Source: Cristatella mucedo (lineage: Eukaryota; Bryozoa; Phylactolaemata; Cristatellidae). Taken from it: a DNA stretch of 64,000 nucleotides. The number at the start of each line of letters is the position of its first letter. The first letter of the stretch is position 1. The notes under the pieces were generated by a model that worked only from the letters and a program-made list of their open reading frames with translations, searched no databases and was not told the origin of the DNA. This document shows positions 33,450-43,411 of this stretch, one piece after another. Made by a program: the position numbers and the translations under genes. The stretch lies in contig WPIO01000044.1 in assembly GCA_009760855.2 (NCBI GenBank), positions 2,429,393-2,493,392 on the forward strand, read 5' to 3'.

Positions 33450-34870
33450 GGCTGTGCTGCGATAACGCAGCAATCGTTTCTGGCCACTTTTCAGGTGTCC
33501 AAAAGAGAGCGCTGTCCAGAAATGAGAAGGCAATTTTCGTACACCTTTATAAGCACAGCTTGAACCCTCCAGGAGTTCATGCTGCAAGTAAAGATTCCGT
33601 GGTCATTACCGTTTTTGGAACACTAGAGAGCACCTACTTATTCTTCTCAACATCAACTCTGTGATGTGGGAAGAACTGAAGAAAGTCTTAGCCATCACTG
33701 TCAAACGTGACTCTGCAACAAGGTGGATTGCAAGAAAGGAGGCTCTGAAAGCTGTCAATGATGGACTGAATAGCATCGTAGGTCTTTTGGAGCAAATTTT
33801 TGAGGACGCACGTGGAAGACTTCAAACAAGAAGTGAAGCCAGAAGCCTCCTAAATTGTCTTTGGAACTTTTGAGCTCCGTTGCCATTCTGGTACAGTATC
33901 TTATGGAAGATTGACCGTGTTCAGAAAAGACTGCAGAATCCAAAAATGAACTTCAAAAGATACCTCTTGTGACCTTCACTATCGTGAGATTGAGTAGTCA
34001 AGACTGAGAAGATCTGTGCCAAGAATCACTACGAGATGCCAAAAAATGTGAACTATGGGGAAGTGCAGTTGAACGAAGAATCGGCCGAAGGATCCTGATA
34101 CCTGGAGAACTCTCCTTAAGATGTTGATCTCACGGCAGAGAAGGAGATTTCAAGAATAATGAAGAGCAGCATAGACTATATCCGACAAGAAATTACAACA
34201 TGGTTTTACCAGCTGATAGATTTTGATGCCAAAGCTGGTTTTCTGTTGGAAGTTGAGACGCCTTTGAAGACACTTGACCAGACCAATTCCGCCAGCAATG
34301 TCTAGATCTTGGAGGCTTCTATCGTTCAGACATTATTGGAAACGAGCTGTACAACAAAATATGCGACTGTAAGATGCTTCCTGCCACACATTACGACTCA
34401 GCACTAAAGGCACCACTGGAACTCGTGTCTTTCATGGTCAGTTATAAATACGTGTTTCCTAATTTGAGTTGCCTTGCAAGTTCTTCTCACCATAGCTGTA
34501 TCAACTGCCAGTTGTGAACGCTCCTTTAACAAGTCGAATAATGATAATAAATTTGCATAGCGCCTTCGGAGAACTGAATCTCTTTCTAGGCTCTTTACAT
34601 AAGCTGTATAGAAAGCATTACCAAATGATTGGTGTTAACAGCCGCAAATAGCAGGCATTGTGAAGCAGGTATATGCACATGAAGAACAAATCACAAAGAC
34701 TTTAGATAATCCTTTGTTATCTGAGAGCCTCAATTGGGCAAGATCACTCTCTGATTTGGCCTTGTTAAGCATAGAGAAAGAGACACTGGAAGATATCAAC
34801 TTTCAAACTGTAATAGACCCGCCTGCCACGTTCAAGGCAAGAACAAATTTACCTAAGTTCAAACAGTGAT
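33450..34870 (+). pseudogene. hAT-type (ZMYM/TTF-like) transposase remnant
   Basis: Frames broken by several stops and frameshifts resemble the transposase-derived proteins with TTF/ZMYM-like architecture. Signs are a region with LESTYLFFSTS then ELKKVLAITVKRDSATRWIA (the S.TRW segment of the RNase H-like fold) and LQTRSEARSLLNCLWNF. The C-terminus reads ARSLSDLALLSIEKETLEDI, like the hAT dimerisation region. A LINE A tail (34535-34650, minus) is inserted just before the C-terminal part. Non-functional. No terminal inverted repeats were found. Confidence 0.8.
34535..34650 (-). mobile_element. LINE family A 3' tail inside the hAT remnant
   Basis: AATAATGATAATAAATTTGC, then a GCGCC..GAGAACTGAATCTC hairpin tail and TAGGCTCTTTACATAAGC. 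It disrupts the transposase frame between its conserved C-terminal blocks. Confidence 0.8.
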
Positions 34871-35519
34871 AGCTACCTTGTACCTACGTATACTAAAGTT
34901 AATAAAACTTTCTCGAATCGATGTGCCTGCTAGCGTGTGTTTTTGCAGCTATTTTTGACAAAGGAAGGGGTGCCATTAGTAACTTTGTGCCCGGATACCG
35001 AAAGGTCTCATTACGCCTCTGTAACATGCACGCTTAATTCAACAGAAACATTTTAGTCGCAGTTCCTGCCATATCAAACCTTTCCGAATCTGCAGTCTTT
35101 TCTTCAGGGCGGTGAAGCATTGTGGAGTGATGCATCGGACGCTCTTGGCCCGAGCTTGCATGTTGGACGCCAGTTGCCTGAGAACGCACTTGTGCAACTA
35201 CCTAACGTGTTCTGAGTAAACCACAAAACACCGTTGGCTTTAATATGATACTAAACCAAAAGCTTCTCCCAGCTTATTTTGGAAATGACGGCTAGATAGG
35301 AGCTTGAAAGTTCCGCGCTGCTGGCAGCGCCAATAGCACACAGGAAGCCATTTGCAGGCAAACGAGCTTGCGAAATCGAGTAAATACTTTCTTGCTAAGC
35401 CTAAAAACGTCTCGTCTATAATATTAGGCCATAACCCAGCTTTAAAAAGTTGATCCTACAAATGGTATGCGAATTGCAGTTTGAAATTAGCAGTGGCTTG
35501 ATTATTGTAATTCCCTTTT
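34871..35519. other. Sequence without recognised feature
   Basis: No gene, repeat or motif that I can support. Confidence 0.4.
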
Positions 35520-36118
35520 AGCTGGGCTGCCAAAGAAAGCCATTAGGCCACTGCAGCGGACTTTGAATATGGCTGCAAAGCTAGTCTTTCAAGTCCCAGC
35601 GGTATATATGCCGGTTGATCAACGGATACAGAGCAAAGTTCTTACACTGACCCACAAGGCCCGCCACGGCTTGGCTCCTTCGTACCTAGCTGAACAGCTG
35701 CATCAGTTTCAGCCTCTTCGCGCCCTCAGGTCCTGTGTGGACAATAAATTAGCTGTTCCATTCCTCCTCCTAAAGACCGTTGGCGATAGACGCTTTAGCT
35801 CTGCAGGTCCTAGACTGTGGAACTCGCTTGCACAATTCTTACGCAACGACATCTACTCTCCAACTGCCGACTATGGCATATCTTTTTCAGTGGTCCTGAA
35901 CTGCTACTTCTATGCTACTCACTACCTCAACTACTCTCCTAACTCTGCTATGCTTCCCACTTTCTCTTTGTTGCGTGAGACGAAGTCTGTTGGCTACCGA
36001 ATGAGTACCGAAAGCCGCTTAGGCTGTGAGTGCGCTATACAAAACTCCCCTGCGTAACACCCACATGGTCTTTATGACTTTGTGGAGTTACAGACGGAGA
36101 TACATTACATTACATTAG
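35520..36118 (+). mobile_element. LINE family B, C-terminal ORF and 3' end
   Basis: A 164-codon open stretch (35563-36057) ends the ORF2 of a second non-LTR family. Landmarks: LTLTHKARHGLAPSYLAEQL, LLLKTVGDRRFSSAGPRLWN, DIYSPTADYG, YRMSTESRLGCECAIQNSPA. After the stop comes CACATGGTCTTTATGACTTTGTGGAGTTAC, and the element ends in (TACAT)n. This is the best-preserved + copy. It is 5'-truncated and lacks the RT core. The Gypsy-type LTR at 36119 is inserted at its tail. Confidence 0.92.
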
Positions 36119-36460
36119 TGTAAGGCTCGTCTTCAGCTTAGCGCCCCCGGAAGGTTGACGAGCGCGTATGCGGTGCAGCAAGCACCGATAGCAAAGGAGT
36201 CACTGACCTCTCTACAAGATGTAATCAAATTCGCAAGACTCTTCGCGAGCTGTACACGTCCGGGAGCCGGAGACGGACAACACGTCCACTCACGACTGCG
36301 GGAGCTGAACCATAGACCGGCGGGAAAAGATCGCATCACTGGGTGGCCATTCACTCACGCCTCCACCCAATCAGCGGTAAGCTCCCGACCGCAGAGACGT
36401 TATGCACTCCTGCCCTGTCGCGCTAGAGTGGGACAACATGGTGGCGATGCTACGCCCACA
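36119..36460 (-). mobile_element. Gypsy-like LTR, left copy
   Basis: Reads TGTAAGGCTCGTCTTCAGC...CGCCCACA on +, and matches 47148-47479 over its whole length with differences and small indels. In minus orientation it is the 3' LTR: polypurine-like GAGGGAGCCTT lies just inside, followed (reading back) by the end of an integrase ORF. Confidence 0.88.
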
Positions 36461-36870
36461 AAGGCTCCCTCAGTCGCTTGGCTGAAACCAATGTGGCGAC
36501 ATCAAACGATATAATCCGCAAAGCGTACGAGGCACCCGAACCGTGGTTTGTTTGCCAGAGACAAAGTAGTGGGATTGGGAGGCTCTGACGAATGTGATTG
36601 CCCTGAAGTAGGCGCAGGTGATGTCCTTTGAGAAGGTGCAGCCGACGGAGATACCTGAGATGACGTGGGTGTGCCTGCCGACTCTTCGATTTGGCTGTCC
36701 TCGACGTATGAGGGCTTCAGCCGGTCGATTGAGAGATCCTTTCGGGGGGGGGGGGAGGGGGCCGCGACGTTAACGGAAAAATGTTTTTCTGCCCGTTCAA
36801 GCACAACGTATGGGCCGTCGTAGTGTAGCTGAAGTGGTCTTCTCTCAGCATCGTGGCGTACACAAACCTT
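36461..36870 (-). pseudogene. Ty3/Gypsy polyprotein C-terminus (integrase end)
   Basis: The minus strand encodes the extreme C-terminus of a Gypsy-type integrase. A degenerate HYDGPYVVL block is followed by RKDLSIDRLKPSYVED, matching the SIDRLKPA motif common in Gypsy pol. The tail is Ser/Thr/Pro-rich with FADYIV at the end. A G/C homopolymer near 36746 shifts the frame. At about 36870 the sequence changes abruptly to LINE A reverse transcriptase. Confidence 0.85.
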
Positions 36871-37305
36871 AGGGCAATGCTGCAGCCCTGAGGTACTCCA
36901 TATTTCAGAGGTACTTCAGATGATCTTTGTCCATTCACGTCGATACTCTGGAGTCTCCCACTGAGATAGGACCTGAACCACTGCAGAGCAGTGCCAGTGA
37001 TGCCCAGGCGAGATGAGAGGCGCTCTAGAAGAACTTTGTGATCGATGGTATCAAAAGCTGCCGAAAGATCGAGCAAAACAAGCAGAGACACTCTACCTAT
37101 GTCTGCATTCCTAAGTAGGTCGTTGTATACCCTAAGCAATGCTGACTCTGTGGAGTGATTAGCTCTAAAGCCAGACTGGAACTTACTAGCAAGGTGTGAG
37201 GTTTCGATATATGAGTTTAGCTGGTCTGCCACGACCCGTTCCAGTGTCTTTGATAGGAATGGTAGAAGGGAGACTGGGCGGTAGTTGCTTAAGTTCTCAT
37301 CTATC
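36871..37305 (-). mobile_element. LINE family A reverse-transcriptase fragment
   Basis: Intact 145-codon stretch of RT: NYRPVSLLPFLSKTLERVVA, FRANHSTESALLRV, LLVLLDLSAAFDTIDHKVLL, then PLKYGVPQGCS. It is cut on both sides: on its 3' side by Gypsy pol and on its 5' side by the AT-rich viral segment. Confidence 0.93.
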
Positions 37306-37735
37306 ATCTGGGAATGTTAGTAAATCCTTGAGCAAGATAAAATATATTCAGTCCTCTATGTCTACCACGAGTGAAAAAGTTAATAATTTTAGTTTGGTCT
37401 TCTGTCATTAAATCATCAAGTACAACAATATTCTTACAGTTCTTGTATGAGTCAACTTCTGGTATTTCATCAATACCATTAAGCCAAACGTAAGAACGAC
37501 TTTCTTAATTCATTGACATAAGACCACGACATAACTTTTGATCTAAACTTGAAGCAATGATTGTACAAGTATCACAATTTAAAATACCATAAAATATCCA
37601 ATTCATTATCGATTGTGTTTTTCCTAAACCACGAGGTCCAAGTACTAATGCTCTAATAGGTACATTAGGTAATGGTTCTTTATGACCAGTATCAACGTCT
37701 TGTCCAAAACTAAAAGCCCCAACTCTTAATTACAT
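37306..37735 (-). CDS. Packaging ATPase (A32/FtsK-HerA-like), C-terminus cut off
   Basis: DNA-packaging ATPase that would pump the genome into the virion. On the minus strand from the ATG at 37735, the Walker A motif is GPRGLGKTQS and the Walker B is NIVVLDDLM. Then comes FFTRGRHRGLNIFYLAQ, the sensor-like region typical of A32-type ATPases of Polinton-like viruses. TAA occurs in frame at codon 2 (37730-37732) and again at 37505-37507. Conserved sequence continues past both, and normal CAA and TGG codons are also used. The frame is lost at the junction with LINE DNA at about 37305, so the last part is missing. No frameshift is seen within the 143 codons. Confidence 0.9.
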
Positions 37736-37857
37736 TTCCTATACTAAACAAGTTTTATATTTATAGAAATGGAAATTACTGCTTGAAGTGAAAGAAACTG
37801 ATTGATACAATCTATGAAGAGTATGTTGAGGTAGATAGCTCTAAAGGATTAAGAGGT
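37736..37857. promoter_or_regulatory. Divergent AT-rich intergenic region between ATPase and protease
   Basis: Short AT-rich spacer between two genes that point away from each other, so it should hold both promoters. No specific motif is identified. Confidence 0.4.
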
Positions 37858-38449
37858 ATGATAAAAGGAGTTTGTGTAATTTGTGATAGAAAGAAATCAA
37901 AACTTGTTAAGCTTAGCGGAGAATCAATTGGTGAAGGTGTTTTATCACATGGTAAAAGATTAGCAACAGGTGTTTTATCACATGTTAGATTTAGACTAGG
38001 GACTGGTGTAGAAAGTAAGAAACAGATAATTTCTGAATTGAAAAATACTCTTGATGAACTAAAAAGAAGTAAAATCTTCACCAGTAACCGATCTAGAAAT
38101 AAATAATTATATAAAAGAATGAGATATAACAAACTTTCGTGGTGTATTTGCAAGAAATAAATTAGAAAAACCACTAGAAAACGAATGTCTTGATTGTAAT
38201 ACAGGAAAATTAGATCTTGCAATCTATCATTGGATAGCACTTAAAAAAAGTAGGTAATTTATGCTTTTACTTTGATTCTTTTGGAGCTCCACCAATCCCA
38301 GAAGCAATTGATTATTTTGGAGTTATAACAAGTTTTCAGACTTTTAAACTACAAGAATACAATCAAACAGATTGTGAAGAAGGTGTCTAATCTTCCTCAA
38401 ACTGATGGAAAAAACTGATTTTGGAACAACAATGGAATTGCTAATTTAA
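37858..38449 (+). CDS. Adenain-like maturation cysteine protease, frameshifted
   Basis: Virion-maturation protease of the adenovirus-protease (C5/Ulp1-like) fold, as in Polintons. The start carries CVICDRKK, a possible zinc-binding pair. The catalytic domain has NFRGVFARN, then the catalytic His in YHWIALKK (His codon 38228-38230), the acidic residue region CFYFDSFGAPP, a Gln a few residues before the Cys, and the catalytic Cys codon at 38373-38375. Breaks: frameshifts near 38075, in the A7 run at about 38245 and just after the Cys codon, plus an in-frame TGA at 38120-38122. The remaining sequence is well conserved. The likely end is TAA 38447-38449. Confidence 0.85.
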
Positions 38450-38478
38450 TTTAAACATTTTATTTTCCATATATAAAA

Positions 38479-38959
38479 ATGGAAATTCAAGATAAGAAAT
38501 TTGTAGTGTTTGAAAATTCTGCTATCGTAAAATCCTAACCAGCATATGTTCACATTAAAGAAAAGTTTGCTAAATATTCTAAGCCTCACGTCATTGCATG
38601 GATATATCTCACTGAAGAGAAGATTCGTACTCTTGAAGATATTGTAGCAAGAGCAAGTAAAAAACTTGAATTCAGTGGATATGATTTGTCACAACGATCA
38701 ACTATTTGAGTAAGATTTGATTTTGGTAATAAACCAAGTATAGCTATTGCTGAAAAGAACAAATAACTCAAATTTAATAGTATTGCTGATGTTATACAAA
38801 AACTTAGAAATGAGTGTGGTATTACTGGTACTTTTGATGGTAGTTATGTTACTAAAGATTCTTATATATCTGAACCAAAGACTTAGTAGTAGACTGAAAT
38901 TAGATCAAGTTAAAGTTTATAAGATTGGTAAATGAGCTGAATTCAATCCTGCTGATTAA
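38479..38959 (+). CDS. Viral protein of unknown function with seven or more in-frame stop codons
   Basis: From ATG 38479 one frame stays coding-like for about 135 codons (HIKEKFAKYSKPHVIAWIYL; DVIQKLRNECGITGTFDGSY). It passes TAA 38536, TGA 38707 and TAA 38764, then three consecutive TAG codons (38884-38892). A one-base shift follows, and then a further stretch with VYKIGK, a TGA, AEFNPAD and TAA-TAG. I recognise no domain. It is the clearest place to examine the code because the frame is uninterrupted by indels up to the TAG triplet. Confidence 0.6.
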
Positions 38960-39025
38960 TAGAAAAAAAGAAAACACACATACAAATAATAAACAAGCAA
39001 AATAAAAATTAGGTTAGTAAAATTT

Positions 39026-39912
39026 TTATATATTTTTTCTGGTGATCTCTAACATTCTATCAACTATTCCTCTAGCATAGTTTTTAATCTTGTTCAAAGT
39101 AGCTGGATTACTTATCTTATCCTTTAAGAAATCAGTTGCAAATGAATCATTCAACATCCCACCAAGTCCAAGTCCTAGTTTTGCTTTCGCTGACATAACC
39201 GCTGCTACGGTTTTAGCATCCCCTCGAACATAAGCCGGTTGTCTAGGATCAAGAGCAGTACGTGCTGCAGATTCTGCTAAGACTAAGTCAGATAAATTAC
39301 GGATTTCTGTTCTTTTTGGTTCTGACATTGATGAAGTTTCTGTGTATAGACTATCGTGGATAAGTGCTTTGTTATCTAAGTCGTTTACATCTGTATATCT
39401 CTCATTCATTCTTTGATTGAACTTTGTTCCTGGTCCAGCATAACTATATTTACCAGTGTTATTGAAGAAAACACCAGGAGTTTTTGTTCCTTATCCAGCA
39501 TAACTATATTTACCACTGTTATTGAAGGAAATACCAGGAATGTTTGTTCCTGATCCAGCATAACTTTATTTACCAGTGTTATTGAAGGAACCACCAGGAA
39601 CTTCCTCTGACTTAACACCTGTAGAAAAACGCATGTGCATTTCACGGTAACCAGATAATTTATTTATAAAGTCCACGATTCCAGAAACGTATTTTCTATT
39701 TGCTTTCAATTGGTTAAGACTTGGATTCAATTGTAATCCAATTCCTTTTGATTTACACTTTTCAATTTTTTTAATTGGGTATTTGTTACAAAGATAGTAG
39801 AATTACCTGATAAATCTTCCTTTTTAAGTCTGATAGAAATTGGTTCTTTTGGTTTTGCAATAAGATTCATTTGATGTTGAAAAAAGTTTAATTTAACTTC
39901 TTTATAATCCAT
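39026..39912 (-). CDS. PLA2-like capsid-associated protein with triplicated motif
   Basis: Resembles the Polinton/adintovirus protein with a parvovirus-VP1-like phospholipase A2 domain, thought to help membrane penetration. From ATG 39912: MDYKEVKLNFFQHQM and a FVTNTQLKK block like the usual start of these proteins. A middle section follows, and then the calcium-loop-like YSYAGPGTK motif and the catalytic-type dyad in LIHDSLY. The C-terminal SAKAKLGLG matches the family. Odd points: a 60-bp unit encoding the FNN-GKYSYAG-GT motif is present three times (39425-39604); one copy has TAA where the first copy has Pro, and another has TAA in place of Tyr; one frameshift lies near 39770. The Cys that usually precedes HD in active PLA2 is not obvious here. 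Confidence 0.8.
39425..39604 (-). repeat. Three tandem 60-bp units inside the PLA2-like gene
   Basis: Units begin TTTGTTCCTGGTCCAGC, TTTGTTCCTTATCCAGC and TTTGTTCCTGATCCAGC on the + strand at intervals of exactly 60. Each encodes a copy of the glycine-rich calcium-loop-like motif. The length is a multiple of three, so the frame is kept. Confidence 0.95.
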
Positions 39913-39964
39913 TTCTATAGTATATTAAATTTTATTTAAAGAGTTAAAAAAGTGTTGTATAGAA

Positions 39965-40521
39965 ATGTCGCTTGATGAAGTTACTGCATTCAGAGAACGT
40001 GTTATGGAACTTTTGGACTATAATGCTTTTACTGGAAAACTTACGTGGAAAGTTAATCGAGGAGTTATACCTGCTGGAAGTACTGCAGGAAGTTTAGACA
40101 AGCATGGTTATATAGTTATCAGTATTGACAGTAAAAGATATAAAGCTCATTGCTTGGCATGGTTAATTGTTAACACAGAAATACATATTTTTCTACTGGA
40201 TCACGTTAATTTGGACAAATCTGATAATATAATTTCAAATCTAAGAATTGCTTCTTATTCAGAAAACAATAGAAATAAAGAAAAACAAAAAAATCTCATC
40301 TAATTTTATTGGTGCATGCTTTGACAAAATAGCAAACAGATATAAGTCCTATATTCGAATAGATAGAGATATAATTCACCTTTGATATTGTGATGATCCA
40401 GAGGAAGCGGCTTATGCTCATGATATGACAGCAATACGTCTAAACATTGAATTTGCACGACTTAATTTTACATACACATTAACAGAAGATAACAAAATTG
40501 TACGTTACACCGATTACTAAC
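39965..40521 (+). CDS. HNH endonuclease with AP2-like DNA-binding domain
   Basis: Homing-endonuclease-type protein that cuts DNA and promotes its own spread. Residues 15-65 (YNAFTGKLTWKV, GYIVISIDSKRYKAHCLAWL) are the usual lead-in of phage and algal-virus HNH enzymes. LLDHVNLDKSDNIISNLR is the HNH core with its conserved DH and N residues, and ASYSENNRNK follows. After a frameshift in the A7 run at about 40290, an AP2-like domain follows (FIGACFDKIANRYKSYI, then DDPEEAAYAHDMTAIRL and EFARLNF). An in-frame TGA lies at about 40384. The terminal TAA is at 40519-40521. It lies between virion genes and is probably a selfish insert. Confidence 0.88.
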
Positions 40522-41246
40522 TAATTCTTACACCTTTTTTTCAGTTCATCACGTAATTTTAGTACTTCTTTATGTATTTCTTCTTGACTTGCTCCTCTAG
40601 CAAAAAGATTACTTAACAACATTGCACTTTCAGCTTTATAATTACATTCTCTCTTTATACCAACTGTTGAACTCTCAACTTTTTTATATCTTCAAATCTT
40701 CAGAATAACTAGCACCACCATCTTCAACAAGTTTCTTTTCTGTTTTCAAATAATCCAATCTGTTTTAATCTCTGAATTTTGTACTTAATCTGATAGATAA
40801 ATATCTACACCTCGATCTAACAAATCAATCATATTTTTTAAATCTACAATTGCATTTCTTAATCTCTCACTTTTTAAACTCAAAGCATTGAGTCTTTCTT
40901 CATGCGTTCTCATTGGTGGTGCTCTTGCAGTAAACATAGTTTCGTCCACTATCTTCTTAATTAATTCTAAAACTGCAACTGTAACACTTACTGCTAATCC
41001 AACAGGTCCTATTACACTTGCAATACTTGCTATTATTGCAGGAATTGCAGGAAGAAATGCACCTGAAATTTCAAGAAAGTTCTTCCCCCATGCTATCGGA
41101 TCGAGTTGCGCTGCAGACCAACTTACTTTTTCTCCAAACGTATCTGATACAAATTTACTAGGATCAAGATACCAATCACTCTTTGATTTTTCTGCTTCAA
41201 GTAGTATCTCATTTATATAATAATCTACTTCTAGTGATGCTACCAA
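40522..41246 (-). CDS. Viral protein with long hydrophobic segment (unknown function)
   Basis: From ATG 41246 a 153-codon stretch has a hydrophilic start and then a long Ala/Ile/Val-rich hydrophobic section (FLPAIPAIIASIASVIGPVG, VSVTVAVLELI) that could form one or two membrane helices. Charged, coiled-coil-like sequence follows (NALSLKSERLRNAIVDLKNM). Coding-like sequence continues downstream to about 40530 (GIKRECNYKAESAM, GASQEEIHKEV) but changes frame several times, with an in-frame TAA at about 40763-40766 in the frame that looks best. A minor virion or membrane-active protein is possible; no family recognised. Confidence 0.6.
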
Positions 41247-41282
41247 CTTTGTAAGTCCTTTTTAATATAATAATATAATTAT

Positions 41283-42980
41283 ATATAATAATAGAAACAA
41301 TCATAGGTTGGTAGATTTAGCAAATCCTAAACATCCTAGTGATGCTGCAACGAAAGATTAGTAATCCACTTTATTCCGATAAGGATGTTCCAAATAAAGC
41401 TTACATGGATAAGAATTTTCTTAAATTAACTTGAGGGATAGTTAATCACCAATTGATATGAATGGGTTTACTATTATAATTAGAAATGATCCTGCTAATC
41501 CTAATGATGGTGTAAACCTTGGATATTTAAACAAAGCATCTGATGGAAATGTAGCCATTATAAAATTTATTTTATTTTATTCAACAAGTCCATTAGTAGC
41601 TATTCAAGGATTTGGTTAATATGCTTATTCAATAACTGGTATGGTACCATTGGGTGATATTATAGTTCCTAGAGACATGTTTGTAGTGTCAGCATTATAT
41701 CAAATTGATAGGCAAACAGAAGTAAAATTACTTATACCTTAATATAATGCTGATATAAGCGATTTACCACCTGGTACACTTTTTTAAGTCACTCTCTTGA
41801 TAATAATAAAAAGCCAGTAGATAGTGGAAATTTCTATATATCTGGTGATTTAATTGGAGCTGCTATAAATGTTACTCTGTATATAGCTTTATCTTAAATG
41901 CTTTCTGGAAAACAATTAGAAATGGAAGGAACATTAGATTTTGATTCTAATATATTACCAAATGTTGGAGTAACTGCTGATTCATTAGATGTTAGTAAAG
42001 CATTTGCTGATAATTATTTAAGAAAAGATTTAAATAAAAATATAATAGATTTATCTGGAAATTCAAACAAATAGGTAAATGTATTGGATTCTACTAATGG
42101 AAAGGATATAGCAACAAAAAACATCTTGAAAACAAAGTTGGAACTTATGAAAAACTATGAAAGGAAATTTAAATGTACATACGCTAACAATTGATCAAAT
42201 AATTTTCCTTAAAAGACGAAATTATTATAATCTTAATTTTTATATACAAAAAGTGCTGCAGATACATTTTTAAGAACAAGATGGGAACCTGGTTATGAAA
42301 CATCTGACGTTGAAGGTAGTTTTAGCTTTAGTGATGTAAATAATCTTCCAAATATAACAGAAAGCGTATTTAGACGAATAAGTGATGTTACATTAACAAA
42401 AATATCTGATGTTAATATGAAAAACCAATTTACTCAAAGATAGTAATACAAATTAAAGACATTAATGCTACGTTTAATATTGAACAAAAAATTTACGATT
42501 CTACTAACTATGAAATTAGTCATATACTTAGAGTTGAAGAAAAAACATTTGTTCCAATTGGTAATAAAAATAGTTATAAATATAAAATTTGCACATGTTT
42601 CTATAAATATTTTTAATACTTCAACTGACAATTATATTTTAAATAAAAATTATTACCATAACATTGCATATAATGAAAATTATATTGTTATTTTAGGAAT
42701 GACATATGGAATTGAAAATATGTTACTACTAAATAATACTACAGAGAATTTTAAAATTTCTAGTGATGGTAAGTCATGTTATATCTCATTTAAGATTAAT
42801 TTTCCAATTATAACTACTGAGTATATTACAACTCCAAATGAATTAGATATTGTTGAGATTGGATAAGTAAAAAATTTATATTATTTACCATCAATATCAA
42901 CAGATTATACTAAATCTTTAGTTATTAGTAGAGTTTCTACTCCTAACGTAGGTTATGGCCCTGACACATTTGTCGATTAA
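41283..42980 (+). CDS. Fibre-like virion protein, multiply interrupted
   Basis: Probable structural or attachment protein. The motif NP..P.DAATK, common in phage and viral fibre proteins, appears as LANPKHPSDAATK (about 41315-41357), NPLYSDKDVPNKAYMD (41362-41410) and VLDSTNGKDIATKN (42080-42125). A jelly-roll-like beta-rich region lies between (SPLVAIQGFG, GDIIVPRDMFVVSALYQIDR). In-frame stops include TAA 41617, TAA 41740, TAA 41895, TAG 42072 and TAA 42864. Frameshifts occur near 41357, 41780, 42440 and 42600. The C-terminal half (ENYIVILGMTYGIENMLLL, SDGKSCYISFKINFPIITTE) is beta-rich. It ends at TAA 42978-42980, overlapping the stop of the facing gene. Confidence 0.6.
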
Positions 42981-43395
42981 GTCTTCCAATCAATAGTCTC
43001 TTTAATAAATTCTTCTGGTAGATCACAACTTTTCCCTACATCTATTTCTTTCTTTATTTGTTAGGTTAGTTCTATTTTTTAGAGCATGCTTCTGACTTCA
43101 TCCTGTTTATTTTTTTCTATTTTTAAGTCTTTGAGAAACTCTTCAAATATTGAACCATCTCAAACTTTAGTGAATATATTCATGCTATTTCTGGTTCAGA
43201 ATGATTGATCCTCAATGATTTATACTCTAATACTAGTTTTACAGCATGTAATAATGTTGACCTAATATCTTTAATTTTACCCATTGGGTATGAACAAATC
43301 TTTAAGTTTGAATACTGTTGACTTTGCAATTCTTCTAAACCGTCTTTACTTCTTGTTTCAACTGAAACCCTTTCTATGATATTATTTTAATTTTG
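42977..43395 (-). CDS. Small viral protein, helical, unknown
   Basis: The minus strand encodes charged, helix-rich sequence (RSKDGLEELQSQQYSNLKIC, KDIRSTLLHAVKLVLEYKSL). A one-base shift near 43190 comes next, followed by a further helical part ending in LPEEFIKETIDWKT and TAA. In-frame TAA codons occur at two places in the second half, and TGA follows KV. The start codon is not clear. It may be a minor virion or scaffold protein; no family recognised. Confidence 0.5.
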
Positions 43396-43411
43396 TTTTA
43401 ATTAAAATTAA

